A DNA stretch of 64,000 bases from Phycisphaerales bacterium (GTDB lineage: Bacteria; Planctomycetota; Phycisphaerae; UBA1845): contig JADZBE010000039.1 of NCBI GenBank assembly GCA_020852275.1, positions 62,001 through 126,000 on the forward strand. Reading direction: 5' to 3'. Below are positions 18,143 through 26,400 of this stretch, in pieces. The notes beneath the pieces were generated by a model that saw nothing but the letters and a program-made list of their open reading frames with translations, was not told where the DNA came from and did no database searches. The translations under genes and the position numbers were made by a program. Position 1 is the first letter of the stretch, and every line of letters starts with the position of its first letter.

Positions 18143-18183
18143 ATTGCAGCATTCAGCATTCAGCATTCGGCATTCAGCAGTGA
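18143..18183. repeat. GCATTCA word repeat before flgE
   Basis: Four to five copies of a seven-base word (CATTCAG/CATTCGG) lie between flgD and flgE, starting after TTATTGCA. The region is less GC-rich than its surroundings. No hairpin is visible. Confidence 0.55.
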
Positions 18184-18222
18184 GCGTCCGCCGGATGAGA
18201 CAGACCTTGTGAGGAGCCAATC

Positions 18223-19938
18223 ATGTCCCTGACCTCGGCCATGCTGGTCGGTTACACCGGCATTCAGAGCAACCAGACGACGGTGAACACGGTGGGCGAC
18301 GACATCGCCAACCTGAACACGACGGCGTTCAAGCAGCAGCGGACGCTGTTCGAGACGTTGATGTACGACACGCAGTCGCCGGGCAGCGGTCCGTCGGCGG
18401 AATCCGGCGGAACGCTTCCGCGCCAGGTCGGCCGAGGCTCGACGGTGTCGGTCGTGCAGCGCGACTTCGGCCAGGGGGCGATCGAGGCGACGGGCGTGGA
18501 ATCCGACGTTGCGCTCGACGGACGCGGCTACCTGGTGCTCGAGGATTCCAATGCGTCGCTGCGCTACACGCGCGACGGCGCGTTCTCGCTGGACCCGACG
18601 CACACGCTCGTGTCGACGGACGGCTTGAAGGTGCGCGGCTACGCGGCGGACGCCTCGGGGGCGATCGTGCGCGACGCGCTGACCGACATCGTGGTCCCGC
18701 TGGGCATGGTGGGCGAACCAAAGGCCACGGGGCAGGTCGTGGTCGGCGGGAAGCTCAACGCGGCGGATGCGGTGGCCTCGACGGCGCAGGTCTCCGCGTC
18801 GCAGGCGCTGACCACGTCGAGCGGCGCCGCCGCGACGAGCTCGACCGCGCTGACGGATCTGGTGGACGAGAACGGCGCGGCGCTGTTCGCCACGGGCGAC
18901 GAGATCGAGCTGTCGATCAACAAGGGAGGCGGGACGCTGCCGACCTCCACCTTCGTCGTCGGCACGACCGGCTCCACCCTCGGCGACTTCGCAAGCTATC
19001 TCGAAACGGTCGCGGGCATCTACGTCGATCCCACGCTGGCCCCCAACGCGGGAGTCACCGTCGCCGAAGGCCCGGATCCCGCGGCCGGCACGCTCGTGAT
19101 CTCCTCCAACGTCGGCGAGTCGAACGCGGTGAAGGTGCATCGAGAGGATGACGAGCTGGAGTACGGCGAGATCCGCAACAAGCGCACCGGGGCGACGCCG
19201 TTTGACTTCTCGACCACCACGGAGCCGGTGGGCGAGGGCGCCTCCACGAACTTCGAGGTGTACGACTCGCTGGGCAACCGCGTGGAGACGCGCCTGCGCT
19301 TCGTGCTGGAATCCAAGACGACGGACGGCACGCAGTGGCGCTACTTCGCCGAATCGCTGGACGACTCCGACCTCAGCCCCATCCTCGGCACCGGCACGGT
19401 TCTGTTCGACAGCGGCGGGCGGTACGTCTCGGCGACGGTCGATCCGCTGACCATCGACCGCGCGGGAACGGGAGCGGCCACCCCGCTGTCGGTGGCGCTG
19501 GATTTCAGCGGCATGACAGCGCCGGCGACGGCGACCTCCGCATCGCAAGTGTTCATGGAGTCGCAGGACGGCGCGCCCGCTGGCGAGTTGGTCGGTTTTG
19601 AGATCGACACGGACGGCGTCGTGCACGGGAACTTCAGCAATCAGCAGAAGGTCGTGCTCGGTCAGCTCGCCGTGGCCACGTTCATCAACGATGAAGGACT
19701 GCTGGCACAGAGTCAGAACACGTTCGTGCCCGGTCCGGATTCCGGCGACCCGAGCATCGGCGTGGCCAACGAGGCGGGCGCGGGGGCGATCGTGGCGGGC
19801 GCACTGGAGCAGAGCAACGTCGAGCTGGTGCGGGAATTCGTGGACCTGATCTCCGCCTCGACGGGCATCTCCGCCGCCAGCCGCGTGGTGCGAACGTCGG
19901 ATGACCTGTTGCAGGAGCTGCTGCTGCTGGCGCGGTAG
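18223..19938 (+). CDS. flgE: Flagellar hook protein FlgE
   Basis: The protein has 571 residues and is the exported subunit of the hook. The N-terminal rod/hook motif is MVGYTGIQSNQ...GDDIANLNTTAFKQQRTLF. The FlgE/F/G core has SDVALDGRGYLVLEDSN and AFSLDPTHTLVSTDGLKVRGY. The C-terminal helix has EAGAGAIVAGALEQSNVELV followed by REFVDLISASTGISAASRVV. It is longer than the roughly 400-residue enteric protein because of a surface-domain insertion in the middle (about 180-330). GAGGAG precedes the ATG. Confidence 0.96.
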   Translation: MSLTSAMLVGYTGIQSNQTTVNTVGDDIANLNTTAFKQQRTLFETLMYDTQSPGSGPSAESGGTLPRQVGRGSTVSVVQRDFGQGAIEATGVESDVALDGRGYLVLEDSNASLRYTRDGAFSLDPTHTLVSTDGLKVRGYAADASGAIVRDALTDIVVPLGMVGEPKATGQVVVGGKLNAADAVASTAQVSASQALTTSSGAAATSSTALTDLVDENGAALFATGDEIELSINKGGGTLPTSTFVVGTTGSTLGDFASYLETVAGIYVDPTLAPNAGVTVAEGPDPAAGTLVISSNVGESNAVKVHREDDELEYGEIRNKRTGATPFDFSTTTEPVGEGASTNFEVYDSLGNRVETRLRFVLESKTTDGTQWRYFAESLDDSDLSPILGTGTVLFDSGGRYVSATVDPLTIDRAGTGAATPLSVALDFSGMTAPATATSASQVFMESQDGAPAGELVGFEIDTDGVVHGNFSNQQKVVLGQLAVATFINDEGLLAQSQNTFVPGPDSGDPSIGVANEAGAGAIVAGALEQSNVELVREFVDLISASTGISAASRVVRTSDDLLQELLLLAR

Positions 19939-19978
19939 CGTAGTGCCGCAGGAGTAGAGCATCGTTTGTCTTTCAGAG

Positions 19979-20080
19979 CCGCGCCCGTTCAGAGCCGCGA
20001 CCGTTCAGAGCCGCGAACGTTAGGAAGCGGACTGTGATGATCGGAGGCGGGACCGCTCCCTTACGGTCGCGGCTCGGATC
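19979..20080. repeat. Interspersed R element, two copies facing each other
   Basis: Three 16-bp units of the form TTCAGAGCCGCGNCCG end in TTAGGAAGCGG (to about 20030). About 25 bp later comes an inverted copy (CCGCTCCCTTACGGTCGCGG, about 20053-20075). The arms can pair into a long hairpin. The element core GAGCCGCG...GTAAGGAAGCGG recurs at about 34289, 34750, 35994, 38223, 55813 and 58395. Confidence 0.7.
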
Positions 20081-20138
20081 AGACGTAACTGCAACGAGGC
20101 ACTACCCCAGGCAAGCCGCCGGATATCGGAGAATGGAG

Positions 20139-20333
20139 ATGGTCCTGCTGACGCGCCTGAACGGTCGGACGTTCGTGGTCAATGCCGAGCTGATCAAGTT
20201 GATCGAGTCCACGCCGGACACGCTGCTGACGCTGATCAACGGCGACTGCATCATGGTCCGGGAAACGGTGGACGAGGTCGTTGAGAAGGCGGTGGATTAC
20301 CAGCGGCGGATCCACGGATTCTCGGTCGTTTGA
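20139..20333 (+). CDS. flbD: Flagellar FlbD family protein
   Basis: The protein has 64 residues and matches the small FlbD family found in spirochaete, firmicute and planctomycete flagellar operons. The pattern is LTRLNGRTFVVNAELIKLIE, then TPDTLLTLINGDCIMVRETV and a terminal helix. The biochemical role is not established. I chose ATG 20139 because family members begin just before LTRLNG and GGAGA is correctly spaced; ATG 20133 is also possible. In many clusters flbD is followed by motA and motB, but here a 218-bp gap and then fliL follow. Confidence 0.9.
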   Translation: MVLLTRLNGRTFVVNAELIKLIESTPDTLLTLINGDCIMVRETVDEVVEKAVDYQRRIHGFSVV

Positions 20334-20551
20334 ACAGGGGCCACGCAGGGCGCGAGGAATCGGACCCGGGCCGGGATGAGTCGGACGCGGCGTGGGGCTG
20401 CGGCGTGCCGGCCCTCAACGAAAAAACCGGGTTTGGTCGATACATCCCTGTGCATGAACGGCGCAGGCGGGGGCGTCGAGATCGCATGGAAGGGCGCCTG
20501 AGTTTGAGCAGGCGCTCCCCAACAACGGCGTGTTCCCGGAGAGATTGAGTC

Positions 20552-21100
20552 ATGGCCTCCGAAAGACAAGCTGAAGCCGCGAAGGAAGCCGCGCCTCCCG
20601 CCAAGAAATCCAAGATGGTCCTCTTCATCCTGGTCGGCGGCATGATGTTGATCGAGGGCGTCGGCGTCTTCGCGCTGGTGAACTTCCTCTCCCACAAGCC
20701 GGACGAAGCCGCGGCCGAGACCGTGGAAGCGGTCGAGAGCGAAGAGCACAAGAAGTGGGAGGATCCGCCGGACTCGCAGTTCGCCGAGTGCGTCGTCGCC
20801 GACTGCCGCCCCACCAACGTCCTGACCGGCAAGCTGGTCTACTACAACGTCAAGGTCTCCATCCTCGTCGATCGGCAGAAACTGCCGGGCGTGCAGAAGA
20901 TGGTGGAGCAGAACAAGTCCCGCCTCGAGGACGCGGTCAACACCGTCGTCCGCAGCGCCGAGCCGAAGATCCTCAACGAGCCCACGCTCCAGACCGTCAA
21001 GCGCCAGCTCAAGGCCGAGCTGGACCGCATCCTCGGCGACGACAAGATCATCAGCGAAGTGCTCGTTCCCCAGCTCATCCAGATCGGCTCGGGGAAGTGA
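20552..21100 (+). CDS. fliL: Flagellar basal body-associated protein FliL
   Basis: The protein has 182 residues with one membrane segment near 23-45 (MVLFILVGGMMLIEGVGVFALVNFL) and a periplasmic stomatin-like domain. FliL surrounds the stator units and supports torque. The conserved part includes YYNVKVSILVDRQKLPGVQK and the C-terminal KRQLKAELDRILGDDKIISEV. GGAGAG lies before the ATG. Its usual stator neighbours motA and motB are missing from the window. Confidence 0.92.
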   Translation: MASERQAEAAKEAAPPAKKSKMVLFILVGGMMLIEGVGVFALVNFLSHKPDEAAAETVEAVESEEHKKWEDPPDSQFAECVVADCRPTNVLTGKLVYYNVKVSILVDRQKLPGVQKMVEQNKSRLEDAVNTVVRSAEPKILNEPTLQTVKRQLKAELDRILGDDKIISEVLVPQLIQIGSGK

Positions 21101-21164
21101 GTCACGCCGAAACGCGGCTTGATCCGATAAGCACGGGACGTTTGTTGCTTCAAGAGGATCGCGC

Positions 21165-21917
21165 GTGGCCGACGACTCAACGAATCCACAATCCGCCGCA
21201 GACGCCTTCGACGCATCGGTCGGGTTCTCGCAGGACGAGATCGACAAGCTCTTCGCCGCGCAGTCCGCGGGAAGCGGCACGCCGGCGCCTGCAAGTTCCG
21301 CCGCTGGGGCGCAAAACCCGGCGTCCGCGGGCGGCGATGATGTCAATCTTTCCCAGGACGAGCTGGATGCGCTTCTCGCCGGCGCCGGGCTGACAGACGC
21401 TGGGCCTTCGAATCCAGCGCCGCCTGCGCCTGCAACGGCTGGACCGGCCAAGCTCGACGCCTATGGGCGCCCGTTCGACGAAGCCGCCGCGGCCATGGCG
21501 GCGGCCATTGAAGAGGAGAAGCAGGCCGCGGCCGCTGCGGCTGCGACCAAGACCGCGTCGGGCAAGGCGTCCGCGCCGGCAGTCCCGCAAGGCAAGCCTC
21601 TGGACACGGGGGCCTTGCCGCAGTTCGCGCCGGGCATCCTTGCGGAGCAGACGGCGCCCGATGGGCTTGATCTCCTTCTCGACGTCAATCTGCGCGTGAA
21701 GATCGAGCTGGGGCGAACCCGCATGTTGGTGGAAGACGTGCTCCGCCTGGACGAGGGCAGCGTCGTCGAGCTGGACCGGCTGGCGGGCGATCCCGTGGAC
21801 ATCTACGCCAACGACCGCCTCGTGGCACGCGGCGAGATCCTCGTGCTCAACGACAACTTCTGCGTCCGCGTCAGCGAAGTCATCACGCTCGATCCGCATC
21901 GCGTGGGAGCGGCCTGA
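21165..21917 (+). CDS. fliN: Flagellar motor switch protein FliN with two EIDALL-like N-terminal motifs
   Basis: The protein has 250 residues, starting with GTG after AGAGGA. The C-terminal 75 residues form the SpoA/FliN domain (LLLDVNLRVKIELGRTRMLV, then VVELDRLAGDPVDIYANDRL). FliN forms the lower C-ring. The 165-residue N-terminal part is Ala/Pro-rich and unusually long. It contains two copies of a motif like the FliM/FliY CheY-binding peptide: FSQDEIDKLFAAQ (about 21-33) and LSQDELDALLAG (about 62-73). No fliM gene is present in the window, so this protein may take part of FliM's signal-receiving role. Confidence 0.92.
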   Translation: MADDSTNPQSAADAFDASVGFSQDEIDKLFAAQSAGSGTPAPASSAAGAQNPASAGGDDVNLSQDELDALLAGAGLTDAGPSNPAPPAPATAGPAKLDAYGRPFDEAAAAMAAAIEEEKQAAAAAAATKTASGKASAPAVPQGKPLDTGALPQFAPGILAEQTAPDGLDLLLDVNLRVKIELGRTRMLVEDVLRLDEGSVVELDRLAGDPVDIYANDRLVARGEILVLNDNFCVRVSEVITLDPHRVGAA

Positions 21918-21942
21918 TTCAATCACGGAGGAGCGCAAGGTC

Positions 21943-22680
21943 ATGGACGGACCGTCGATCATTCTCACGCTGACGCTGATGTGGGCGTGCGCGACAGGGG
22001 GCCCGGCGGATGAAAAAGACCTTCCGTCCACCCAGAGCAACGTAGGCCTGGCGCTGAACGCTGAAGCGGATTCCACGTCAAAGTCCACGGCGAATGAAGC
22101 GGCGACACCTGAGTCAACGGGCGCTGCGGATCCGAAATTGTTCAAGCGTCCAGCCGGCGCGGCTCCTCCATCGCAGAATGCCGCAGAATCCAGCTCAAGC
22201 GGATCCTCGGCTGTCGGCGTCGCGTGGTATCGCTCGGGCATGGTCTCGATGGCGGCGGTGCTGGCGCTGATCGGCGCGATGTTCTGGGCCGCGCGCAAAT
22301 TCATGCCCGGAGCGGCCGCGCGATCGAGCGGCGTCATGAACCTTGCCGCACGCGCGGCGCTTTCGCCGAAACACAGCGTGGCGCTCCTGCAGGTTGGGCG
22401 TCGACGATTCGTGCTGGTCGGGATTTCGTCCGATCGGCTGGCCACGCTGGCGGATATGACGGACGCCGAAGAGGTGGCGGAGCTGGCGGCACTGACGCTG
22501 AGCGCGCCGTCCGTAACGGACCGCAAGTTCGAGCGGGAGCTGACGCAGGCGTCGAAGGCGTTTGAGCCGCCGGAACTGGTCGAGCCAACGCCGCCCGACG
22601 ACAAACGCCGGCACGTCGCCGATGCACGCGGGCAACTGGAAGCGCTGCTTGCACGGCTCAAGGGAAAAAACGCGGCCTAG
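21943..22680 (+). CDS. fliO: Flagellar biosynthetic protein FliO
   Basis: The protein has 245 residues. It has a weak N-terminal signal-like segment, a Ser/Thr-rich region and one membrane segment (about 97-115, VSMAAVLALIGAMFWAARKF). The cytoplasmic FliO core follows, with LAARAALSPKHSVALLQVGR and RFVLVGISSDRLATLADM. FliO assists assembly of the FliP ring in the export gate. The placement directly before fliP supports the call; the family is poorly conserved outside the core. Confidence 0.85.
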   Translation: MDGPSIILTLTLMWACATGGPADEKDLPSTQSNVGLALNAEADSTSKSTANEAATPESTGAADPKLFKRPAGAAPPSQNAAESSSSGSSAVGVAWYRSGMVSMAAVLALIGAMFWAARKFMPGAAARSSGVMNLAARAALSPKHSVALLQVGRRRFVLVGISSDRLATLADMTDAEEVAELAALTLSAPSVTDRKFERELTQASKAFEPPELVEPTPPDDKRRHVADARGQLEALLARLKGKNAA

Positions 22681-22823
22681 CGCCGCAAAAGCACGGGCTG
22701 ACCGCAGCGCGACCAGCGGCACTCAGCTCGCGCGTTCTTTCCGCAGCATCCAGAGTCGGGGACTAAGACGGTGACCGCGGATCGGAGATCGGCGGCGGAT
22801 CGAAGGAGCAGGAGGCTCAAAGC

Positions 22824-23699
22824 ATGGCTGGCGTGCGTCCGGCAATTCTCGCGTTGATCCTGACTGCCGCCGCAGCGGGCGTCAGCGCGCAGGTCGCGCC
22901 ATCCACCATCGCGCCTCCCGCACCCGCCGGCGTGGCCGCCTCGAGCCCCATCGACAATTCCACGCTTGCGGTTCCGGATGTCCGTGCCGTCTTCCCCGCG
23001 GCTACGGACCGGCAGGGCGTCAGCTCCACCTTGCAGATCGTCGTCCTGATGACGGTGCTTGCCCTGGTACCGTCCATCCTGGTGATGATGACGGCGTTCC
23101 CGCGCATCATCATTGTGCTGGGCCTCCTGAGACAGGCCATCGGCACGCCGCAGCTTCCCCCGGGACAGGTGCTGCTGGGGCTGTCGCTGTTTCTCACCAT
23201 GCTGGTCATGGCGCCCATCTGGCAGAGGATCAACGCGGAGGCCGTCACGCCGTATTTCAACAACGCCCCGGGCATGACGCAGCAGAAGGCCATCGACGTA
23301 TCGCTCAAGCATCTGCGCGACTTCATGTACGCCCAGATTCAGCGCGGCGACAATGATGAAGACGTATTCCTGTTCCTTGAGTATGCCCTTGGCCGAAAGA
23401 TCGCGCCGAACGAAGCGGTTGGATTGGAGAACACCGACGGACACACACTCGTTGTGCCCACCACTGTGCTGATCCCGGCGTTCATGCTCAGCGAACTAAA
23501 GACGTCGTTTATCATGGGTTTCAAGATTTATCTCCCATTTCTCGTAATCGACATGGTCATTGCCTCCATCCTGATCTCCATGGGCATGATGATGCTGCCG
23601 CCGGTCCTCGTGTCGCTGCCGTTCAAACTGGTGCTGTTCGTGCTGGCCGGGGGGTGGAGCCTGGTGGTGGAATCGCTGCTGGTCAGTTTTGTGATGTAG
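22824..23699 (+). CDS. fliP: Flagellar export gate protein FliP
   Basis: The protein has 291 residues and forms the core of the export gate with FliQ and FliR. A cleavable signal peptide (ALILTAAAAGVSAQV) precedes the family core. That core has SILVMMTAFPRIIIVLGLLRQAIGTPQLPP, typical of FliP, then PAFMLSELKTSFIMGFKIYL and the GMMMLPPVLVSLPFKL region. The C-terminal VLAGGWSLVVESLLVSF is also conserved. GGAGG lies upstream. The length of about 290 is slightly long because of the Pro/Ala leader. Confidence 0.97.
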   Translation: MAGVRPAILALILTAAAAGVSAQVAPSTIAPPAPAGVAASSPIDNSTLAVPDVRAVFPAATDRQGVSSTLQIVVLMTVLALVPSILVMMTAFPRIIIVLGLLRQAIGTPQLPPGQVLLGLSLFLTMLVMAPIWQRINAEAVTPYFNNAPGMTQQKAIDVSLKHLRDFMYAQIQRGDNDEDVFLFLEYALGRKIAPNEAVGLENTDGHTLVVPTTVLIPAFMLSELKTSFIMGFKIYLPFLVIDMVIASILISMGMMMLPPVLVSLPFKLVLFVLAGGWSLVVESLLVSFVM

Positions 23700-23790
23700 C
23701 GAAGGCGAGGCAACGAGGCAACGAAGCAACCAGGCAACGAGGCAACGAGGCAGCAAGGCAACTAGGCAACGAGGCAACGAGGCAACGGAC
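23700..23790. repeat. GGCAACGA word repeat between fliP and fliQ
   Basis: About nine copies of an eight-base word (GGCAACGA with variants GGCAACCA, AGCAACCA, GGCAGCAA) form a nearly continuous array. It is the cleanest example of the word-repeat class that also fills the fliE-fliF and fliG-fliH gaps. Confidence 0.75.
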
Positions 23791-23828
23791 TGACGTCAGT
23801 CAACCAACAAAGATAAAGGGAGCAAGTC

Positions 23829-24086
23829 ATGGAATTATCACAGGCACTGGACATGGGCCGCGAAGCGTTCTTTGTTGCATTGAGCACATCAGCGCCGATT
23901 CTGGTCATCGGCATGGTCGTAGGATTGGCGATCTCGCTCGTGCAGACGGTGACGCAACTTCAGGAGCAAACTTTGACGTTTGTGCCGAAGATCGCGGCGA
24001 TGGTGGTCGCGGCGGCCTTCTTCATTCCGTGGATCGCGCAGCAGATGCTGGAATACACAAGGGCGATGCTGGGCGCTAATCTGTGA
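23829..24086 (+). CDS. fliQ: Flagellar export gate protein FliQ
   Basis: The protein has 85 residues and two membrane helices (LVIGMVVGLAISLVQTVTQL and IAAMVVAAAFFIPWIAQQML), matching FliQ, a gate subunit. The conserved QTVTQLQEQTLTFVPKI loop is present. GGGAG precedes the ATG. The downstream fliR is in the same reading frame after the TGA. Confidence 0.97.
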   Translation: MELSQALDMGREAFFVALSTSAPILVIGMVVGLAISLVQTVTQLQEQTLTFVPKIAAMVVAAAFFIPWIAQQMLEYTRAMLGANL

Positions 24087-24173
24087 CGGCCGCCGCCTAC
24101 GGCAAAGAAACGCGGACTTTTCGCCGCCAGACCCAATGCCTCGTCGCCGTTGCGACGCTCGGAGCGATCTCAG

Positions 24174-24995
24174 TTGTTTTCCGCCGCCAACATTTTGCTC
24201 TTGCTTCCCGCTCTCGTGCTGATCATGGGGCGGCTGACGGGTCTGATGCTGGCCGCTCCAGTTTTCAGCAGTCGTGCGATTCCGCGACGCATCAAGGCGG
24301 CCTTTGTCATGGTTGCCGCATGTGTGCTGCTGCCGATGGTGTCCGGCACCGTGCCGGCTCAAGTATCACTGGGCGTCGTCGTGGGCGGCATGGTCGTGGA
24401 AATGCTGGTCGGCGCGGCGATTGGACTGGTGGTAACCATGATGGCGTCCAGCGTGGAGTACGCGGCCAACCTTGTCGGGCAGCAGGCGGGGCTTTCGCTG
24501 GCGCAAGTGTACGATCCGACGCTCAATCAGGAGACGAGTGAACTGGGCCAGCTTTACAGCATTGTGTTCTTCATGTCGTTCCTGCTGGTGGGAGGGCATC
24601 GGGCGATGTTTGCAGCTCTGCTGGACACGTTCAAGTGCATTCCTCCTCTTTCATTTGTGATGGGCGAGTCGCTGGTGGGAACTTTGACCCAGGTCATGAA
24701 TGCTGCACTGGCGCTGGGCATTCGCATCGGCGCGCCGGTCATGCTGAGCATGTTGGTGCTCATTCTTATCATGGGGTTTCTTTCGCGGACCATTCCACAA
24801 CTGAATGTGCTGACCGTCGGTTTCAACCTCAAAGTCGTGTTGCTACTTGGGGCGTGTGGGTTGACGCTGACGTTCTGCGATGAGCTGATTGCGGACGCGA
24901 TAACCGACAGTGTGACCTGGGCCAATCAGAGCGTCGGCGGCGGGGGATCGGCCTTAAGGGCCCCTGCAACTACAGGGGGGCATTCCCCATTGTGA
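24174..24995 (+). CDS. fliR: Flagellar export gate protein FliR
   Basis: The protein has about 273 residues and six or so hydrophobic segments, matching FliR. Features include LVLIMGRLTGLMLAAPVFSS, the GQQAGLSLAQVYDP-type loop and the end QLNVLTVGFNLKVVLLLGAC. No ATG is available. I chose TTG 24174 because GGAG lies nine bases upstream and the protein then begins MFSAANILLLLPAL; TTG 24150 is an alternative without a ribosome binding site. The frame is open all the way back to the fliQ stop, with no other plausible start. Confidence 0.93.
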   Translation: MFSAANILLLLPALVLIMGRLTGLMLAAPVFSSRAIPRRIKAAFVMVAACVLLPMVSGTVPAQVSLGVVVGGMVVEMLVGAAIGLVVTMMASSVEYAANLVGQQAGLSLAQVYDPTLNQETSELGQLYSIVFFMSFLLVGGHRAMFAALLDTFKCIPPLSFVMGESLVGTLTQVMNAALALGIRIGAPVMLSMLVLILIMGFLSRTIPQLNVLTVGFNLKVVLLLGACGLTLTFCDELIADAITDSVTWANQSVGGGGSALRAPATTGGHSPL

Positions 24996-25011
24996 GCGGG
25001 AAAAGGACTGG

Positions 25012-25041
25012 ACGGCAGAAAATGAATGCCGTGGCCTTTTT
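25012..25041 (+). terminator. Possible Rho-independent terminator after fliR
   Basis: A six-bp stem ACGGCA/TGCCGT at 25012-25017 and 25027-25032 with a nine-base loop is followed by GGCC and five T residues (25037-25041). The stem is short, so this is at best weak or partial termination between fliR and flhB. Confidence 0.35.
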
Positions 25042-25097
25042 GTAAGATTGATAGCGCGTTTTGCTGGGCAACCTGCACCGGCGGATAGCGACTCGTA

Positions 25098-26177
25098 GTG
25101 TTCTCAGATCACGAGGACAAAACGGAAGCCCCAACCCCGCGCCGGCGCCAGCAGGCGCGAGCGCAGGGGCAGATTCCGCGCAGCGCCGACTTGACGGCCA
25201 CTGCAGCGCTGCTCAGCGGTTTGCTGTTTCTGGGATGGTGGGGACCGAAGTTGTGGCCGCGATTGATCGCTTTGCTTGCAACCGCGCTGTCCGCTGAGCG
25301 CCTCTCAGACGACGAAGCGCCTGTGATCTTCGCCGCGGCGATGAGCGTAGAAGCCGGCAAGCTGGTTTGGCCGATCTTCGCGGTGGTTTGCAGCGTCGTG
25401 CTGGTGGTCGTCTGGGCGCAGGTCGGGTGGAACTTCACGCTCAAGCCGCTGACGCCGAACCCTGGCAAACTGAATCCGATCAATGGACTGAAGCGGCTGG
25501 TGTCGGGCGCCTCGGCGGTGAGCCTGCTGACCAACTTTGCCAAGCTGGTCGTCGTCGGGATTACGGCGTATGTGACGATTGCGGCGCGTATTGACGAGAT
25601 TCTGCTGGCGTGCGTGCTGGGATTTGAGAACCTGGTAGGCGCCGGCGCGGCGGTGATTTATCAGCTCGGCGTGCGGCTCGGCGTCGTGTTGCTGATTCTG
25701 GGTCTTGCGGACTACGTGTATCAACGGCTCCGGCACGAAAAGCAACTGCGGATGACAAAGCAGGAGGTGAAGGACGAGATGAAGGCCATGGACGGCGATC
25801 CGGTGGTCAAGCAGCGCCGTCGTCGCATTCAGATGGAGCTGATGCGCCAACGGCTGCGACGCACGGTTCCACAGGCCGACATGGTGATCACCAATCCGAC
25901 GCATCTGGCGATTGCGCTGAAGTATGACGCGGACACCATGCCCGCGCCGCGTGTTTTGGCAAAGGGCGCTGACGAAGTCGCGCTGCTCATTCGTGAGATT
26001 GCTTCCCGGTGTGGCATTCCAGTCATTGAGCGCAAGTCCCTGGCGCGGGTGATGTATGCACAAGTCGAGGTAGGGCAGTACATTCCAGAGAAGTTCTATC
26101 AGGCCGTCGCCGAAATCCTGGCTTATGTGTATCGCATCACTGGGCGCACGGGGCGCGCGGCGAGGAGAGCTGGGTGA
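25098..26177 (+). CDS. flhB: Flagellar export switch protein FlhB
   Basis: The protein has 359 residues, starting with GTG. It has four membrane segments and a cytoplasmic C-terminal domain. It begins DHEDKTEAPTPRRRQQARAQ, the conserved FlhB entry sequence. The autocleavage motif NPTH is at residues 266-269 (VITNPTHLAIALKYD). FlhB switches export from hook to filament substrates after cleavage and interaction with FliK. Spacing to fliR is about 100 bp. Confidence 0.97.
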   Translation: MFSDHEDKTEAPTPRRRQQARAQGQIPRSADLTATAALLSGLLFLGWWGPKLWPRLIALLATALSAERLSDDEAPVIFAAAMSVEAGKLVWPIFAVVCSVVLVVVWAQVGWNFTLKPLTPNPGKLNPINGLKRLVSGASAVSLLTNFAKLVVVGITAYVTIAARIDEILLACVLGFENLVGAGAAVIYQLGVRLGVVLLILGLADYVYQRLRHEKQLRMTKQEVKDEMKAMDGDPVVKQRRRRIQMELMRQRLRRTVPQADMVITNPTHLAIALKYDADTMPAPRVLAKGADEVALLIREIASRCGIPVIERKSLARVMYAQVEVGQYIPEKFYQAVAEILAYVYRITGRTGRAARRAG

Positions 26178-26400
26178 TGCCGACGATCAAACGGGGGTTG
26201 GGATTTTGAAACGCAGAATCAGGAATCAAGAGTGCAGGATTGAAAATCTGAGATTTGAGAAAGTGCAGGATTGGAAATCTGAGATTTGAGATTGCAAATT
26301 TGAAATCTGAAATCTCAGACTGGATGCGCAAATTGTGAAACTTAATATCCGAAATCCGAGATCTGAAATCCGCAATCCGAAATCCGTAATTTGACTTATC
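26178..26400. repeat. AT-rich word-repeat region upstream of flhA
   Basis: This gap has much lower GC than anything around it. It consists of repeated words of the type GAAATCTGAGATTTGAG, GCAGGATTG and GAAATCCGAGATCTG, partly palindromic (AAATCTGAGATTT). It ends directly at the flhA ATG without a Shine-Dalgarno sequence. I see no perfect promoter, but the base composition makes it a candidate regulatory or structured leader. Confidence 0.65.

Noticed and set aside
20334-20551. Possible motA or motB remnant between flbD and fliL
   Set aside because: None of the six frames shows membrane helices or stator motifs in these 218 bases.
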